A stretch of DNA of 39,511 nucleotides from an uncultured Saccharofermentans sp. (GCA_905234715.1 CAJOJI010000033.1:1-39511), one strand, 5' to 3'. Counted from the first letter of the stretch, positions 14,070 to 23,745 are shown. The notes: generated from the sequence alone by a model not told the origin. A program made the numbers and translations.

Positions 14070-16246
14070 CAGATCTGCTCCATCTTTCTTGCGAATCTCA
14101 GTTCGAACATTTTCTTTATCGCTTCATTGAGACGGTCAGCTTCCTCACCGCCCTCTTCGATTATCTTATTGACGGCTTCAGTCGCCTCAGTCGCGATCTT
14201 CATATCAGTATACAGGTTTGCGGCTCTTAATGTAGGGATGCCGTGCTGTCTCGTGCCGTAGAAGTCGCCCGGGCCTCTTAATTCAAGGTCTTTTTCGGCC
14301 AGTTCAAAACCGTCTGAAGATTCGCACATCATCTTCATTCTGGACAGCGCGAGCTCAGATCTTGATTCTGATACGAGAAGACAGAAGGATTTCTTATCTC
14401 CCCTTCCGATTCTTCCTCTCAACTGGTGAAGCGTCGAAAGACCGAATCTGTCGGCATCCATGATTATCATGACATTCGCATTGGGGTTGTCGACGCCTAC
14501 TTCGATTACCGTTGTGGATATGAGGATCTTGATGTCTCCGGATAGGAATCTTTCCATGGTCTCAAGCTTTTCTTTCTCCTTCATGGAGCCGTAAAGAACG
14601 GCGCTTGAATACTGCGAAAGATTGCTCATGGAATCGACCATCTTCTTCATCTCGAAAACATTGGTTACGGAATCGTCTCCTCCGACAGGGTCTCCCAGCA
14701 TGTTGTCGGCGCCTGCTTCGGTCTCGTCCTTATCGATCTTTGCACAGACGATATAGACCTGCTCGCCTGCTGCGAGCTTGACGCTCATCATCTCTTCTAT
14801 GGCCTTGCTCTTTTTGGAGTTTACAAACCATGTCGTTATCTCCTGACGGCCCATGGGTTTTTGTCTGATGACAGATGTAGCCATGTCCCCGTAAATGACC
14901 ATTGCGAGCGTTCTGGGGATCGGTGTGGCGGTCATTATGAGGTTGTGCACGCTCTTTACCGTACCGTCTTTTGCGGTGTCTTTAAACAAGAGTTTTTCTC
15001 TCTGCTTAACGCCGAAACGGTGCTGCTCATCTGCTATTACGAGAGCAAGATCATGGAACTTAATATCATCTGTAAGAAGCGCGTGCGTTCCGATTATTAC
15101 CCTTGCCCTGCCGTCGGCGATCTTTTCTTTTATCTCGGCCTTCTCGGAAGGCTTTGTCTTGCCTAACAAGAGAACGGGGTCCATTCCGCTGTTCTGCATG
15201 AGCTTTGAAATGGTCTTATAGTGCTGCGAAGCAAGAACTGATGTCGGTGCAAGGAGAACTGCCTGCTTGCCCATCAGAGCGGTAATGAGCATGGATAAAG
15301 CGGCTACCATAGTCTTGCCTGAACCTACGTCGCCCTGGATAAGTCTGTTCATAGGCGTCGTAGACATAAGGTCAGTCTGCACGTCGCGGAAAGCATTTGC
15401 CTGGTCCTCTGTAAGAGCGAATCCGAGATTGCCCTTGATGAGCTTCCACTTCTGATGGGATTCACTGTCTATTCCGTTAGGACCTGAAGGGATTACCTGT
15501 TCTGCAATCTCCTTTACGCCGTGTCCGCTGCTGTAAAGCTTCATGCCGATGCCGAGAAGTATAAGCTCCTCATAAGCCAACTGCTCCCTGGCTCTTCTCG
15601 CATCATCAAGTGATGCCGGGAAATGCGCCATCTCGTAAGCTTCGAGAGGTGATACAAAACCTTTCTGCTCTGCAATCCTTGCAGGAATGCATGACAGAAG
15701 TTCGTCTCCGCAGAGCTTAAGTGCTGTTCTTACCCACTTCGAAATATTATTGGATGTAAGTCCTGCAGTAAGGTGATATACGGGTCTTACAAGTGAAGTA
15801 TCTTCTATCTTTTCAGCCTTCTCGATATAAGGGTTTACCATCTGCATCTGGCCGTTAAAAAGAGTGACCGAACCATGCACAAAACACTCGTCACCTAACG
15901 AGAATTTGCCTGCGAGATACTGTGAGTTAAAGAATGTCAGCTTTATCCTTCCGGTGCCGTCGCTTACAAAAAAACTCAAGGGTTTCTTTCTGCTCGTAAC
16001 GTTGACCGAAGGATTGGTAGATATTGTTCCTCTGAAAGAAAGATCGAATCCGGAGTTATCGTCAAAGCGGTCATTCATATCAAAAGATGCGATGGTTCCG
16101 ACATTGGACCAGTCGTCGTAACGCCACGGTATGAATGCAATCAGATCGTATATCGTGTAGATATCGAGCTTGGCAAGTTTTTCTTCTGCCGAAGGACCGA
16201 TGCCGTAAAGATCCTTGACCGGATTGGAAAGGTGAATGGCAGCCAA
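14069..16246 (-). CDS. recG: ATP-dependent DNA helicase RecG
   Basis: Remodels stalled replication forks and branched DNA. An N-terminal HhH-like and wedge (OB) domain (FRGTISTNPSV, about residues 60-170) precedes two helicase domains with Walker A GDVGSGKT, motif II DEQH, TATPIPRTLAM and the C-terminal LRGRIGRG and GPGDFYGTRQHG. The track start (16288) lies inside nth. A TTG at 16246 has AGGAGG 8 bases upstream and follows the nth stop by two bases, so I use it; the GTG at 16252 is too close to the same site. Length about 725, normal for RecG. Confidence 0.95.
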   Translation of the reverse strand: MAAIHLSNPVKDLYGIGPSAEEKLAKLDIYTIYDLIAFIPWRYDDWSNVGTIASFDMNDRFDDNSGFDLSFRGTISTNPSVNVTSRKKPLSFFVSDGTGRIKLTFFNSQYLAGKFSLGDECFVHGSVTLFNGQMQMVNPYIEKAEKIEDTSLVRPVYHLTAGLTSNNISKWVRTALKLCGDELLSCIPARIAEQKGFVSPLEAYEMAHFPASLDDARRAREQLAYEELILLGIGMKLYSSGHGVKEIAEQVIPSGPNGIDSESHQKWKLIKGNLGFALTEDQANAFRDVQTDLMSTTPMNRLIQGDVGSGKTMVAALSMLITALMGKQAVLLAPTSVLASQHYKTISKLMQNSGMDPVLLLGKTKPSEKAEIKEKIADGRARVIIGTHALLTDDIKFHDLALVIADEQHRFGVKQREKLLFKDTAKDGTVKSVHNLIMTATPIPRTLAMVIYGDMATSVIRQKPMGRQEITTWFVNSKKSKAIEEMMSVKLAAGEQVYIVCAKIDKDETEAGADNMLGDPVGGDDSVTNVFEMKKMVDSMSNLSQYSSAVLYGSMKEKEKLETMERFLSGDIKILISTTVIEVGVDNPNANVMIIMDADRFGLSTLHQLRGRIGRGDKKSFCLLVSESRSELALSRMKMMCESSDGFELAEKDLELRGPGDFYGTRQHGIPTLRAANLYTDMKIATEATEAVNKIIEEGGEEADRLNEAIKKMFELRFARKMEQI

Positions 16247-16248
16247 GT

Positions 16249-16893
16249 TCACACCCTCCTTTTGCAGAAGAAGGATGAGAGCGGGCACTCTTCACACCTA
16301 GGGGATTTGGCCGTGCAGTATTTGCGTCCGAGATCAACGGACAAATGGCCTAATCTGATCCACTGTTCCTCAGGGAATACTTTCATTATGTCCTTCTCGA
16401 CCTTTGAGGGGTCATCACTTTCTGTTATTCCTATTCTCTTCATGACGCGCTTGCAGTGCGTATCAACGACAACTGCAGCTGTGCCGTAGACCTCTCCGAC
16501 AATGAGGTTTGCAATCTTTCTGCCGATGCCGGGAACTTCCATCAGAAGATCGACATCGTTGGGAATAACTCCGCCCCATTCTTCAGTAAACTTCTTTGCA
16601 AATGCTATGACAGATTTAGTCTTCGAAGCTGTAAGCCCGCACGGCTTTATTATCGCAGCGATAACTTCGGGATCCTCATCAGCTATCTGCTTCATGTCAG
16701 GATACTTATCGAAAAGATCTTTCGCTGTTATATTAACCCTTTTATCGGTGCATTGTGCGGACAATATGCCTCTTATGGCTAAGTTTTGGGGACAATCGTT
16801 ATCAAGAGAACATGCACTGTCAGGAAATTCGGTTGACAGTGCATCATAAGTCTGCTTTGCAATAGCCTTGATTTTCGAGCTGTTAACGGCCAA
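16249..16893 (-). CDS. nth: Endonuclease III
   Basis: Base-excision repair glycosylase/AP lyase for oxidised pyrimidines. Motifs: SAQCTDKRVN, the helix-hairpin-helix VPGIGRKIANL with the catalytic Lys, AVVVDTHCKRV with the catalytic Asp, and a [4Fe-4S] site CTAKSPRCEEC...C. The last cysteine spacing is six residues rather than the usual five, a minor variant. Length 214 is typical. It sits between the sensor kinase and recG, with the stop two bases before the recG TTG. Confidence 0.94.
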   Translation of the reverse strand: MAVNSSKIKAIAKQTYDALSTEFPDSACSLDNDCPQNLAIRGILSAQCTDKRVNITAKDLFDKYPDMKQIADEDPEVIAAIIKPCGLTASKTKSVIAFAKKFTEEWGGVIPNDVDLLMEVPGIGRKIANLIVGEVYGTAAVVVDTHCKRVMKRIGITESDDPSKVEKDIMKVFPEEQWIRLGHLSVDLGRKYCTAKSPRCEECPLSSFFCKRRV

Positions 16894-16895
16894 AC

Positions 16896-17621
16896 TTACT
16901 GCTCCTGATTCTCAGGCGGATAAGGGAATGAGAAAACAAATTTCGCTCCGCCCAATTCTCTTCCTTCGTCACATATGATCGTCTGACCGTGACCTGCAAG
17001 GATCTGCTTACAGATATAAAGACCAAGACCGAAACCTTCTGATTTTCTGGAAGGATCAGCCTGATAGAAACTCTCAAAGATCCTCTGTCTCTTGGACTCT
17101 TCAACGCCGGCACCGGAGTCTTCAACCGAGATGAATACTTTTCTCAGCTTCGCATTAGATTCCGTGGAAATCTTGATCTCGCCGTTCATAGGCGTGAACT
17201 TGATGGCATTAGTGATGATGTTGATGATTACTCTGCAGAGCTGCTGGGCTTCACCGTAAACGATAATTCCGGGACCCGGATCAAGAGATTTGATTATCCT
17301 TATCTGCTTGTCCATGAGCTGTGCTTCAAGGTTATCAACGATGTCATTGATCATGTCGTTGATATTGAATTCTTCCATCATATCGGGATCTGGATGAGAG
17401 AGCGAAGATGCTTCTGTCATCTGGGTTACGAGCGTTCTGATCCTGTCCGTCTGCTGCTTGATGAGCTCGAGATAATGAGGCTGTTTTTCCTCAGGAATCG
17501 TACCGTCGATCATGGCGGTTACAAATCCGTTGATCGATGTAAGAGGAGTTCTGATATCGTGCGCGATGGAAGAGATAAACATCTCTCTGTCATGTTCCTG
17601 GTTTTCAAGAGATTCGATCAT
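16896..17621 (-). pseudogene. Sensor histidine kinase, catalytic half (separated by frameshift)
   Basis: C-terminal half of a membrane histidine kinase: dimerisation/phosphoacceptor box FISSIAHDIRTPLTSINGF (His in SIAHD), N box NIITNAIKF, G1 box DSGAGV and G2 box GFGLGLYI. On its own it starts inside the expected HAMP linker (TESVMIESLENQE) and lacks any membrane segment. The frame continues open upstream to 17696, overlapping the sensor half, consistent with a one-base indel around 17640-17670. All catalytic boxes are intact, so the break is recent or a sequencing error. Confidence 0.8.
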
Positions 17622-18438
17622 AACCGATTCGGTTATTTCTATCAGCAGAAACGGAAAGCGTCGTGTAATCGCTGGGATCTGAATACTTGGGGCTTACTCT
17701 TACCGAATAATCGCCTTCTGCAACCTTTGCAATCGCCTGGGAGATATCCTTAACAGGCATGAGGCTGAAGTATACGAATACGACATAGAGGACCATCGCG
17801 ATTATCATAGCAACGACTGCAGGAATGAGGATTACGTTTACGTACTCATTCTTTGTCTGATCCGTATCCTCGCTGTTGCTTACGATGCAGAAATAAGGTG
17901 TGCCGGTAATCCTTACGCAGCTTATTGAAATGATCTTACCCGTGTTATGTGAACCGGTTCTCGAAAAGCCGATCTGTTCAGCTGTCTTAAGCAGTTCGAG
18001 AACGTCCGGCTGAGCAATGTACAAAGGTCCTTCCTCAGTTGTGAGAATGTTGTCTGCAACATCCATAACATAGGAATTACGGCAGTAGATCTTACCGTCG
18101 ACATCTGTGATATAAACAGAGCCATCTGAACGGTAAGTCTGTGAGTTAACAAACTTATCTACTATTCTGGAATTCTTGAAATTATCCGAACCGTCATCAT
18201 TGATCGTATATTCGAACGGAACGGACTGAAGAGATGTAACTGAAGTTATGTCAGACGCCAGGTCGTTTGCAGCAGAATGCGTTTCAGACTCGATCTTAAG
18301 TATGAGATTGTTATACATGTTCTCATAGGAAAGAAACAACAGGACTGAAAATACAATCAATGTTGTGAGTACTAGAAACGATATGAGAAAAACGGCAAAG
18401 CCCGCCGACATCTGCTTACCATCAGCTCTCGGCGCCAT
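17605..18438 (-). pseudogene. Sensor histidine kinase, membrane sensor half (separated by frameshift)
   Basis: N-terminal half of the kinase: membrane helix about residues 12-37 (FAVFLISFLVLTTLIVFSVL), an extracellular region of about 165 residues resembling a Cache/PAS-like sensor, a second helix (about 206-230) and the first part of a HAMP domain (LMPVKDISQAIAKVAEGDYSV). It ends out of frame within HAMP, after YTTLSVS, and overlaps the catalytic half by 17 bases. It follows the response regulator by 7 bases, with GAGG 10 bases before the ATG. The joined protein would be about 500 residues, normal for the family. Confidence 0.8.
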
Positions 18439-18445
18439 CGATCAA

Positions 18446-19165
18446 TTACCTCGTCTCGAATTTATAACCCTTGCTCCAGACGGTCTTGATGCTCCAATTC
18501 TGCTCTCTGTCAGGATTCTCGATCTTCTCTCTGATACGCTTGATGTGAACATCGACCGTACGGGATTCTCCGTAAAAATCGTATCCCCAAACGTTCTCAA
18601 GGAGCTGCTCTCTTGTGAATACTCTGTTGGGATTGGATGCAAGGAAGAAAAGAAGTTCAAGTTCCTTCGGCGGCATGTAGATCTCATTACCGTCTACACT
18701 TACAACATAACGGATCTTATCAACGGAGAAACCGGGATATGTAATAACGTCTGTGGAACCTTCTTTGCTGTCTGAAGCAGCAGGTGCGGCATCACGCTTA
18801 TCTGTACGTCTTAAGACTGCCTTAACTCTTGCAAGGACTTCCTTAGGCTCAAACGGCTTCGGGATATAGTCATCAGCACCAAGCTCAAGACCAACGATCT
18901 TATCGAGCGTATCTGTTCTTGCCGTAAGCATAATGATCGGGCAGTCAGAAGTCTTTCTGATCTCGCGGCAGATATCATTACCGTCCATGCCGGGAAGCAT
19001 GAGATCCAGGATCACGATATCCGGAACGAAACTGTTAAAAACTGCGACAGCCTTGTCGCCCTGCATGCATGTGGATACCTGGTATCCCTCTTTCTCAAAA
19101 TAAAGCTTGAGAACTTCAATAATGCCCGGATCGTCATCGACGAGCAAAACCTTGTTAGCTGCCAT
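18446..19165 (-). CDS. OmpR/PhoB-family response regulator
   Basis: Two-component transcription factor, 239 residues. The receiver domain has the acidic pair in LLVDDDPG, phosphoacceptor Asp54 in VILDLMLPGMDG, Thr in MLTARTD and Lys in PKPFEP. The C-terminal winged helix (about 140-235) contains PPKELELLFFLASNPNRVFTREQLLENVWG and VDVHIKRIREKIE. It precedes its cognate kinase by 7 bases. The position inside a division/repair gene run hints at cell-envelope control, but targets cannot be read from sequence. Confidence 0.93.
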   Translation of the reverse strand: MAANKVLLVDDDPGIIEVLKLYFEKEGYQVSTCMQGDKAVAVFNSFVPDIVILDLMLPGMDGNDICREIRKTSDCPIIMLTARTDTLDKIVGLELGADDYIPKPFEPKEVLARVKAVLRRTDKRDAAPAASDSKEGSTDVITYPGFSVDKIRYVVSVDGNEIYMPPKELELLFFLASNPNRVFTREQLLENVWGYDFYGESRTVDVHIKRIREKIENPDREQNWSIKTVWSKGYKFETR

Positions 19166-19201
19166 AAGATCACCCCTGCTCTACAACTTCTTAGGTTTCC
19201 T

Positions 19202-19222
19202 GTTTGTAACAGTGTTACAAAC
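19202..19222. promoter_or_regulatory. Perfect palindrome overlapping the nrdR stop codon
   Basis: GTTTGTAAC, 3-base centre, GTTACAAAC: 9-bp perfect arms spanning the nrdR stop. There is no T run after it on the minus strand, so it is not a standard terminator. It lies about 40 bases before the response regulator start and could be an operator or an RNA processing/stability hairpin. Confidence 0.5.
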
Positions 19223-19700
19223 CCTTATTTTCTTCAACGGAAGCACCACTTCCGACGTCGAAATTATTTATCTCGGCCGTATAAGAATCCAGATCAGTAA
19301 AGTTCTTATAAACCGATGCGAAGCGGACATAAGACACACGGTCGATATCCATAAGCTTCGACATGATAAACTCGCCTATCTCGGACGAGGTTATCTCTTT
19401 ATTGAATCTTGCGTCAATCAGGTGCGTAATGTCGGAACAGATATTCTCTTTGACCTGCTGTGACACGCCGCGCTTCTGACAAGCTACGTCCAGACTTCTC
19501 ATTATCTTTTCCGGATCGTATAACTGCTTGGTTCCGTCCTTCTTGACGACCATAGGCTTTAAGCCTTCGATCTTTTCGATTGTCGAGAATCTGGCTCCGC
19601 AAACAAGGCAGACACGTCTTCTTCTGACAGCAAAACCATCGTCAGTGGGTCTTGAATCAAGGACCTTGTCATCGTTCGCGCCGCATTTGGGACAGATCAC
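19215..19700 (-). CDS. nrdR: Transcriptional repressor NrdR
   Basis: Zinc-ribbon/ATP-cone regulator that represses ribonucleotide reductase genes when dATP is high. N-terminal zinc ribbon: MICPKC...C with the second pair CLVCGARF, and DSRPTDDGFAVRRRR; ATP-cone begins MVVKKDGTKQLYDPEKI. Length 161 is typical. The start is GTG 19700 with GAGGAG 10 bases upstream. It lies 20 bases after ftsZ, likely co-transcribed. Confidence 0.95.
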   Translation of the reverse strand: MICPKCGANDDKVLDSRPTDDGFAVRRRRVCLVCGARFSTIEKIEGLKPMVVKKDGTKQLYDPEKIMRSLDVACQKRGVSQQVKENICSDITHLIDARFNKEITSSEIGEFIMSKLMDIDRVSYVRFASVYKNFTDLDSYTAEINNFDVGSGASVEENKGL

Positions 19701-19720
19701 GGAACTGACACTCCTCTAAA

Positions 19721-21094
19721 TTACTGTCCGTCCTTACCGAACATGAACCACGGCTTAGCTGACTTCTGAGCCTTTTCGTCGGCCTGAGGAGCTACGTTAG
19801 CCTGAGGTCTGCCGCCCATCTGTACGGGCTGCTGAGGTGCCTGCTGAGGAACCTGCTGAACAGGAGCCTGCTGTACGGGCATCTGCTGAACGGGTGCCTG
19901 AGCGGGAGCCGGTGCAGGTGCAGGTGCGGGCTGAGCTACTGAATCATCACCGAATCTGAAGCCGGGCTGTGCTCTCTGTACCGGAACGGGTGCAGGTGCG
20001 GGCTCTGCCTGTCTGGGTGTGTAATCAGTTCTGGGCTGAGGATTTGCCGGCTGTCTGGATGTGATCAATGTGGGATTCTCTCTTGAGAGAACTGATGTGC
20101 TTGCTCTGTGGCCTGCCGATGCATTGATCGTTCCGTCAAAACCGGAAGCGATAACGGTGATCATGAGCTCATCCTCGAGTGAATCGTCAACAACCGCACC
20201 AACGATGATCTCTGCCTCGGGTGCTGCAGCCTGACGAACGATGGATGAAGCTGCATCGATCTCGGAAAGACGCATTCCGCGTCCGCCTGTGAAGTTAAGG
20301 ATAACACCTGTAGCTCCGTCGATCGTTGTGTCGAGGAGAGGTGAGTTGATAGCCTGCTTGATAGCAACTGTTGATCTGTCTTCGCCGGAAGCACGGCCGA
20401 TACCCATGTGGCAGATACCTGCGTCCTTCATGACACGTGTAACGTCTGCAAGGTCGAGGTTGATGAGTCCGGGGATAGCTACGAGGTCGGAAATACCTGC
20501 AACACCGAACTTGAGTACCTGGTCTGCCATGTTGAATGCTTCTTCGAAGCTTGTATTGTCATCAACTACGTCAAGGAGTTTATCGTTGGAAACTACGATG
20601 AGGGAATCTACTGATTTCTGGAGCTCTCTGATTCCGCGCTCTGCATTAGCAGCTCTCTTAGCACCCTCGAATGTGAAAGGACTTGTAACTACTGCTACTG
20701 TGAGGATACCGAGATCTCTTGCGATCTGTGCAACTACGGGAGCAGCGCCTGTACCTGTACCGCCGCCCATGCCTGCTGTGATGAAGAGCATGTCTGTATT
20801 TGAAATAGCCTCAGCGATCTCGTCTCTGGACTCTTCTGCTGACTTCTCACCAACGCTCGGATCTGCACCGCAGCCCAAACCTCTGGTTACCTTCTCGCCG
20901 ATCTGTATCTTGATCTCTGCCTTGTTACGTGCAAGAGCCTGATTATCCGTATTAATTGCGATGAACGTGACGCCCTGGACACCACTCTCGACCATGCGGT
21001 TTACAGCATTGCTTCCGCCGCCGCCTACGCCGATTACCTTAATGCTTGCAACATTAGATTCGTCCATTGAATAGCTGTGCTTGCTCTCAGACAT
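19721..21094 (-). CDS. ftsZ: Cell division protein FtsZ
   Basis: Tubulin-like GTPase that forms the division ring. GTP-binding [13 protein letters not shown] (about residues 22-34), the tubulin signature GGGTGTG (about 110-116) and the T7 loop NLDLADV are intact. Residues about 330-440 form a low-complexity Pro/Gln/Ala linker. Odd: the extreme C-terminus is [11 protein letters not shown] rather than the usual acidic IPxFLR-type peptide that binds FtsA/SepF, so its anchor contact may differ. GGAGG lies 9 bases before the ATG. A promoter is visible in the 109-base gap after ftsQ. Confidence 0.97.
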   Translation of the reverse strand: MSESKHSYSMDESNVASIKVIGVGGGGSNAVNRMVESGVQGVTFIAINTDNQALARNKAEIKIQIGEKVTRGLGCGADPSVGEKSAEESRDEIAEAISNTDMLFITAGMGGGTGTGAAPVVAQIARDLGILTVAVVTSPFTFEGAKRAANAERGIRELQKSVDSLIVVSNDKLLDVVDDNTSFEEAFNMADQVLKFGVAGISDLVAIPGLINLDLADVTRVMKDAGICHMGIGRASGEDRSTVAIKQAINSPLLDTTIDGATGVILNFTGGRGMRLSEIDAASSIVRQAAAPEAEIIVGAVVDDSLEDELMITVIASGFDGTINASAGHRASTSVLSRENPTLITSRQPANPQPRTDYTPRQAEPAPAPVPVQRAQPGFRFGDDSVAQPAPAPAPAPAQAPVQQMPVQQAPVQQVPQQAPQQPVQMGGRPQANVAPQADEKAQKSAKPWFMFGKDGQ

Positions 21095-21178
21095 CCTTTT
21101 GTTCCTCCGTATCCTTTTATAGTTCCAACCGATAATTGAAAGAATTCTTGATTAAATAAATATTATTAACCATTCAAA

Positions 21179-21207
21179 ATTTTAACCTAAACACCAGTTT
21201 CAATCAA
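21179..21207 (-). promoter_or_regulatory. Candidate ftsZ promoter
   Basis: TTGATT, 17 bases, TAAAAT on the minus strand, with the -35 overlapping the ftsQ stop codon. The leader would be about 80 bases. It would give ftsZ an expression level independent of the upstream cluster. Confidence 0.6.
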
Positions 21208-22631
21208 TACGCACAGCACGAAATACTGTGTGAATGTAAAGAAACTTTCATATTTATATTAGCACTAAATGGCTGAAAGCAAGTATTTTCAGTCGTTCCG
21301 GTCATATCGAGGGCGCCGTCAACGGTGATCTTATCGAATCCGTCGCCGTTAAACACGTACAAAAGCCACGCCATCTTGTCTCCGATCGACTCAGTACCGT
21401 TAAGTTTTATCTGGATCAGGTGGCCTGACGGCGAATAAATGGTCAGAAAGATATAGCCGCTCGGAAGGATCCTTACTTCTGCGGTGTTTTCGAACATCTG
21501 GTATTCATCGCCGATGCTCGCATTATCCGCTGCCAGAATGGCTCCGAGAACGATGATCGCCTTCTTATAGTCGTTCATGTTATCGATCCTGACGGGTTTT
21601 CCGAGCTCGCAGTATTTGACGTCAAGCCCGCAGATAACGGGTCTTACGTCTTTTCCCGAATCAAAAGACGAGAGCTCAAGGACTATTCCGTCCTTATCGA
21701 GAGCCGCATAGCCGTCAGGAGTTCTGATATAGCAGATCTTGCTTCTCTCCTTGACCTTTATCTCGACGGTAGACGGCAGCTTGATGGTTATTCTGATGTC
21801 CTCAATGTAAGGGTTTTCCTTCATTATGCGTTCTTCGGTCTTACCGTAATTAAGCCTCAGGACATCAAAGATATTTCCGCTGATACCGCTCATGAGATGA
21901 GCATTATATTCAAGTCCTGCTGCCGCAAGGATCTCCTGGTCGCTCAGCGCGACATTTCCTTCAACCGTGGCGTTTCTAACCCTGAAAGCAGGCAGGAACA
22001 TAACAAGAATGACCATTACGACGACTGCAAGAGCCAGTACGATCGCAAATATGCTCTTGCCGGACAGCGGGATCATCTCGCCCTGGCTCTTAGCAGGCTC
22101 GGGTTCAGGTTCGCGTCTGACCCTTTGCCTCCGGGCCTTTGCGGGCGCGGAAGGCTTATCTTCAGGCTTCTTGGACTCCTCTTCAGAAGACTCTTCTTCG
22201 TCTTCCTTATCTTCTTCGCCTTCTTCACCGTCTTCGTCTTTATCTGATTCTTTTTCGTCAGAGCCTTCCTTATCAGACTTGTCCTCATCGGATTCGTCCT
22301 TTTCAGGCTCGCCGGAAGCCTTTATTTCTTCCGGTTCCTTTTCCTTATCTTCAGGCTTTTCCTTGGGCCTGTCCTCGTCTTTTTTATCAGGAGAAACCTT
22401 CTCTTCAGGCTCTTTCTTGGCTTCCTTTTTGTCAGTGGGTTTAGCGTGCTTTTCTTCAGCAGATCTTTCGGCAGCCTGTTCTTTTCTTTTATCGGCTTTC
22501 TTCTCAGCGGGCTCTTTCTTAACAGCCTTCTTTACCACAGGCTTTTTTAAGGCCTTTTCCTCTTCTTCGATGGCCTTCTTGAAATTCTCGCTGTCGCTGC
22601 CGAACAAACTGTCTAATTCTTTATCATCCAT
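21204..22631 (-). CDS. ftsQ: FtsQ/DivIB-like division protein with a long charged N-terminal tail
   Basis: Bitopic divisome protein. Residues 1-190 form a cytoplasmic tail of almost only Lys, Glu, Asp, Ser and Pro, then a basic patch (ARRQRVRRE), a membrane helix (about 191-216) and a POTRA domain beginning FRVRNATVEGNVALSDQEIL, followed by the beta domain. At 475 residues it is nearly twice the usual 250-270, due to the tail. It lies between murG (18-base gap) and ftsZ, the canonical place. The tail is compositionally biased and causes spurious antisense open frames in the track. Confidence 0.88.
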   Translation of the reverse strand: MDDKELDSLFGSDSENFKKAIEEEEKALKKPVVKKAVKKEPAEKKADKRKEQAAERSAEEKHAKPTDKKEAKKEPEEKVSPDKKDEDRPKEKPEDKEKEPEEIKASGEPEKDESDEDKSDKEGSDEKESDKDEDGEEGEEDKEDEEESSEEESKKPEDKPSAPAKARRQRVRREPEPEPAKSQGEMIPLSGKSIFAIVLALAVVVMVILVMFLPAFRVRNATVEGNVALSDQEILAAAGLEYNAHLMSGISGNIFDVLRLNYGKTEERIMKENPYIEDIRITIKLPSTVEIKVKERSKICYIRTPDGYAALDKDGIVLELSSFDSGKDVRPVICGLDVKYCELGKPVRIDNMNDYKKAIIVLGAILAADNASIGDEYQMFENTAEVRILPSGYIFLTIYSPSGHLIQIKLNGTESIGDKMAWLLYVFNGDGFDKITVDGALDMTGTTENTCFQPFSANINMKVSLHSHSISCCAY

Positions 22632-22649
22632 AGGTACTATTGTATCAGT

Positions 22650-23744
22650 TTACTGATCATTCCCAAGTGCCTCTTTGATCGCATCCGTTATACGTTTTCC
22701 GGTATCTTTTATCGCAAGTCCGGAGCTTGCTTTCCTTATCTGCTCCTGCTTTTCGGGATCATTCAGAAGATCAGTAAGAACGCCTTCCAGTTTTCCTTCT
22801 TTAACGTCATTATCGCTTACCACGATGCCTGCGCCTTTATCCGCAAGGGAATGCGCGTTATAGGTCTGGTGGTCGTGTGCCGCATAAGGATAAGGAACCA
22901 TGATCGCACAGGCTCCAGTGGCAGTGATCTCAGCGCATGTAACAGCACCTGCTCTGAGGATCGAGCAGTCAGCCGCAGACATATAAAGATCGGGCCTGTC
23001 GATGTATTCTTTTATCTCAAGATTGGGAAGATTTAAGACATCATCTTTGATCTCAACGGAGTTGTGTTTTCCGACTGAAATCACGAAGTGAACATCCTTG
23101 AAAGCTTCCTTTTTCGCTGTGTCGAAAACGAAGTTTGTAAGTGTCGCAGAGCCCAGTGATCCGCCCATGATAAACACGAATTTTGCATCAGGTTCAATGC
23201 CGAGTTCCTTACGGGATTTTTCCTTTGTTCTTCCGAACATGTTGCTTCTTACGGGATTGCCCGTATATACGACTCTCTGAGCTTTTGAAAATATCGATTC
23301 CTGACCCGGGAACCCCGTCATTACAAGGGCACTTCCCTTGGCAAAGAGTTTATTTGCTCTTCCGGGGAAAGCGTTTGCTTCGTGGATCATTACGGGAACC
23401 TTGCATTTCTTTGCCGCCATGATAAGAGGAGCACTTACATATCCGCCGGTGCTGATTACGGCATCAGGCTTAAATTCCCTAATGAGATCAAGGCACTGCT
23501 TCTTTCCTCTGTTATTTGCCATAAGGGCCTTAAACGCTTTGGGCGTGGGCTTATACGGCATCGGAAGAGCTTCAACGTTTCTAAATTCATAACCGGCCTT
23601 GGGCACAAGTTCGCCTTCAAGACCGATCTTTCTTCCGGTAAATATTATCTTGCAGTCATCGCCGTTTACTTCGGCTTCTTCTTCAAGAAGATCTGCAATG
23701 GCAAGAGCAGGATTGATATGTCCTGAAGTGCCTCCGCCTGTAAT
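22650..23744 (-). CDS. murG: UDP-GlcNAc:lipid I transferase MurG (non-canonical start)
   Basis: Adds GlcNAc to lipid I to form lipid II at the inner membrane face. The track starts at GTG 23606 (318 residues), but the same frame extends upstream and encodes GGGTSGHINPALAIADLL, the essential N-terminal glycine loop of MurG, so that start is wrong. No ATG, GTG or TTG exists between the upstream in-frame stop (23766-23768) and this loop. The only initiator-like codon is ATT 23744, 12 bases after GGGAG and one base after the ftsW stop, giving 364 residues, the normal length. Other motifs: STGGYVSAPLIMA, HEANAFPGRANK, GGSLGS, RAGAVTCAEI. Confidence 0.85.
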   Translation of the reverse strand: MTGGGTSGHINPALAIADLLEEEAEVNGDDCKIIFTGRKIGLEGELVPKAGYEFRNVEALPMPYKPTPKAFKALMANNRGKKQCLDLIREFKPDAVISTGGYVSAPLIMAAKKCKVPVMIHEANAFPGRANKLFAKGSALVMTGFPGQESIFSKAQRVVYTGNPVRSNMFGRTKEKSRKELGIEPDAKFVFIMGGSLGSATLTNFVFDTAKKEAFKDVHFVISVGKHNSVEIKDDVLNLPNLEIKEYIDRPDLYMSAADCSILRAGAVTCAEITATGACAIMVPYPYAAHDHQTYNAHSLADKGAGIVVSDNDVKEGKLEGVLTDLLNDPEKQEQIRKASSGLAIKDTGKRITDAIKEALGNDQ

Positions 23745-23745
23745 C

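Noticed and set aside
13705-16121. Plus-strand open frames across rsmD and recG
   Set aside because: They are shadows of well-conserved minus-strand genes, without ribosome sites or recognisable domains.
21967-22656. Long Ser-rich open frames antisense to the ftsQ tail
   Set aside because: They arise from the low-complexity Lys/Glu codons of ftsQ on the other strand.
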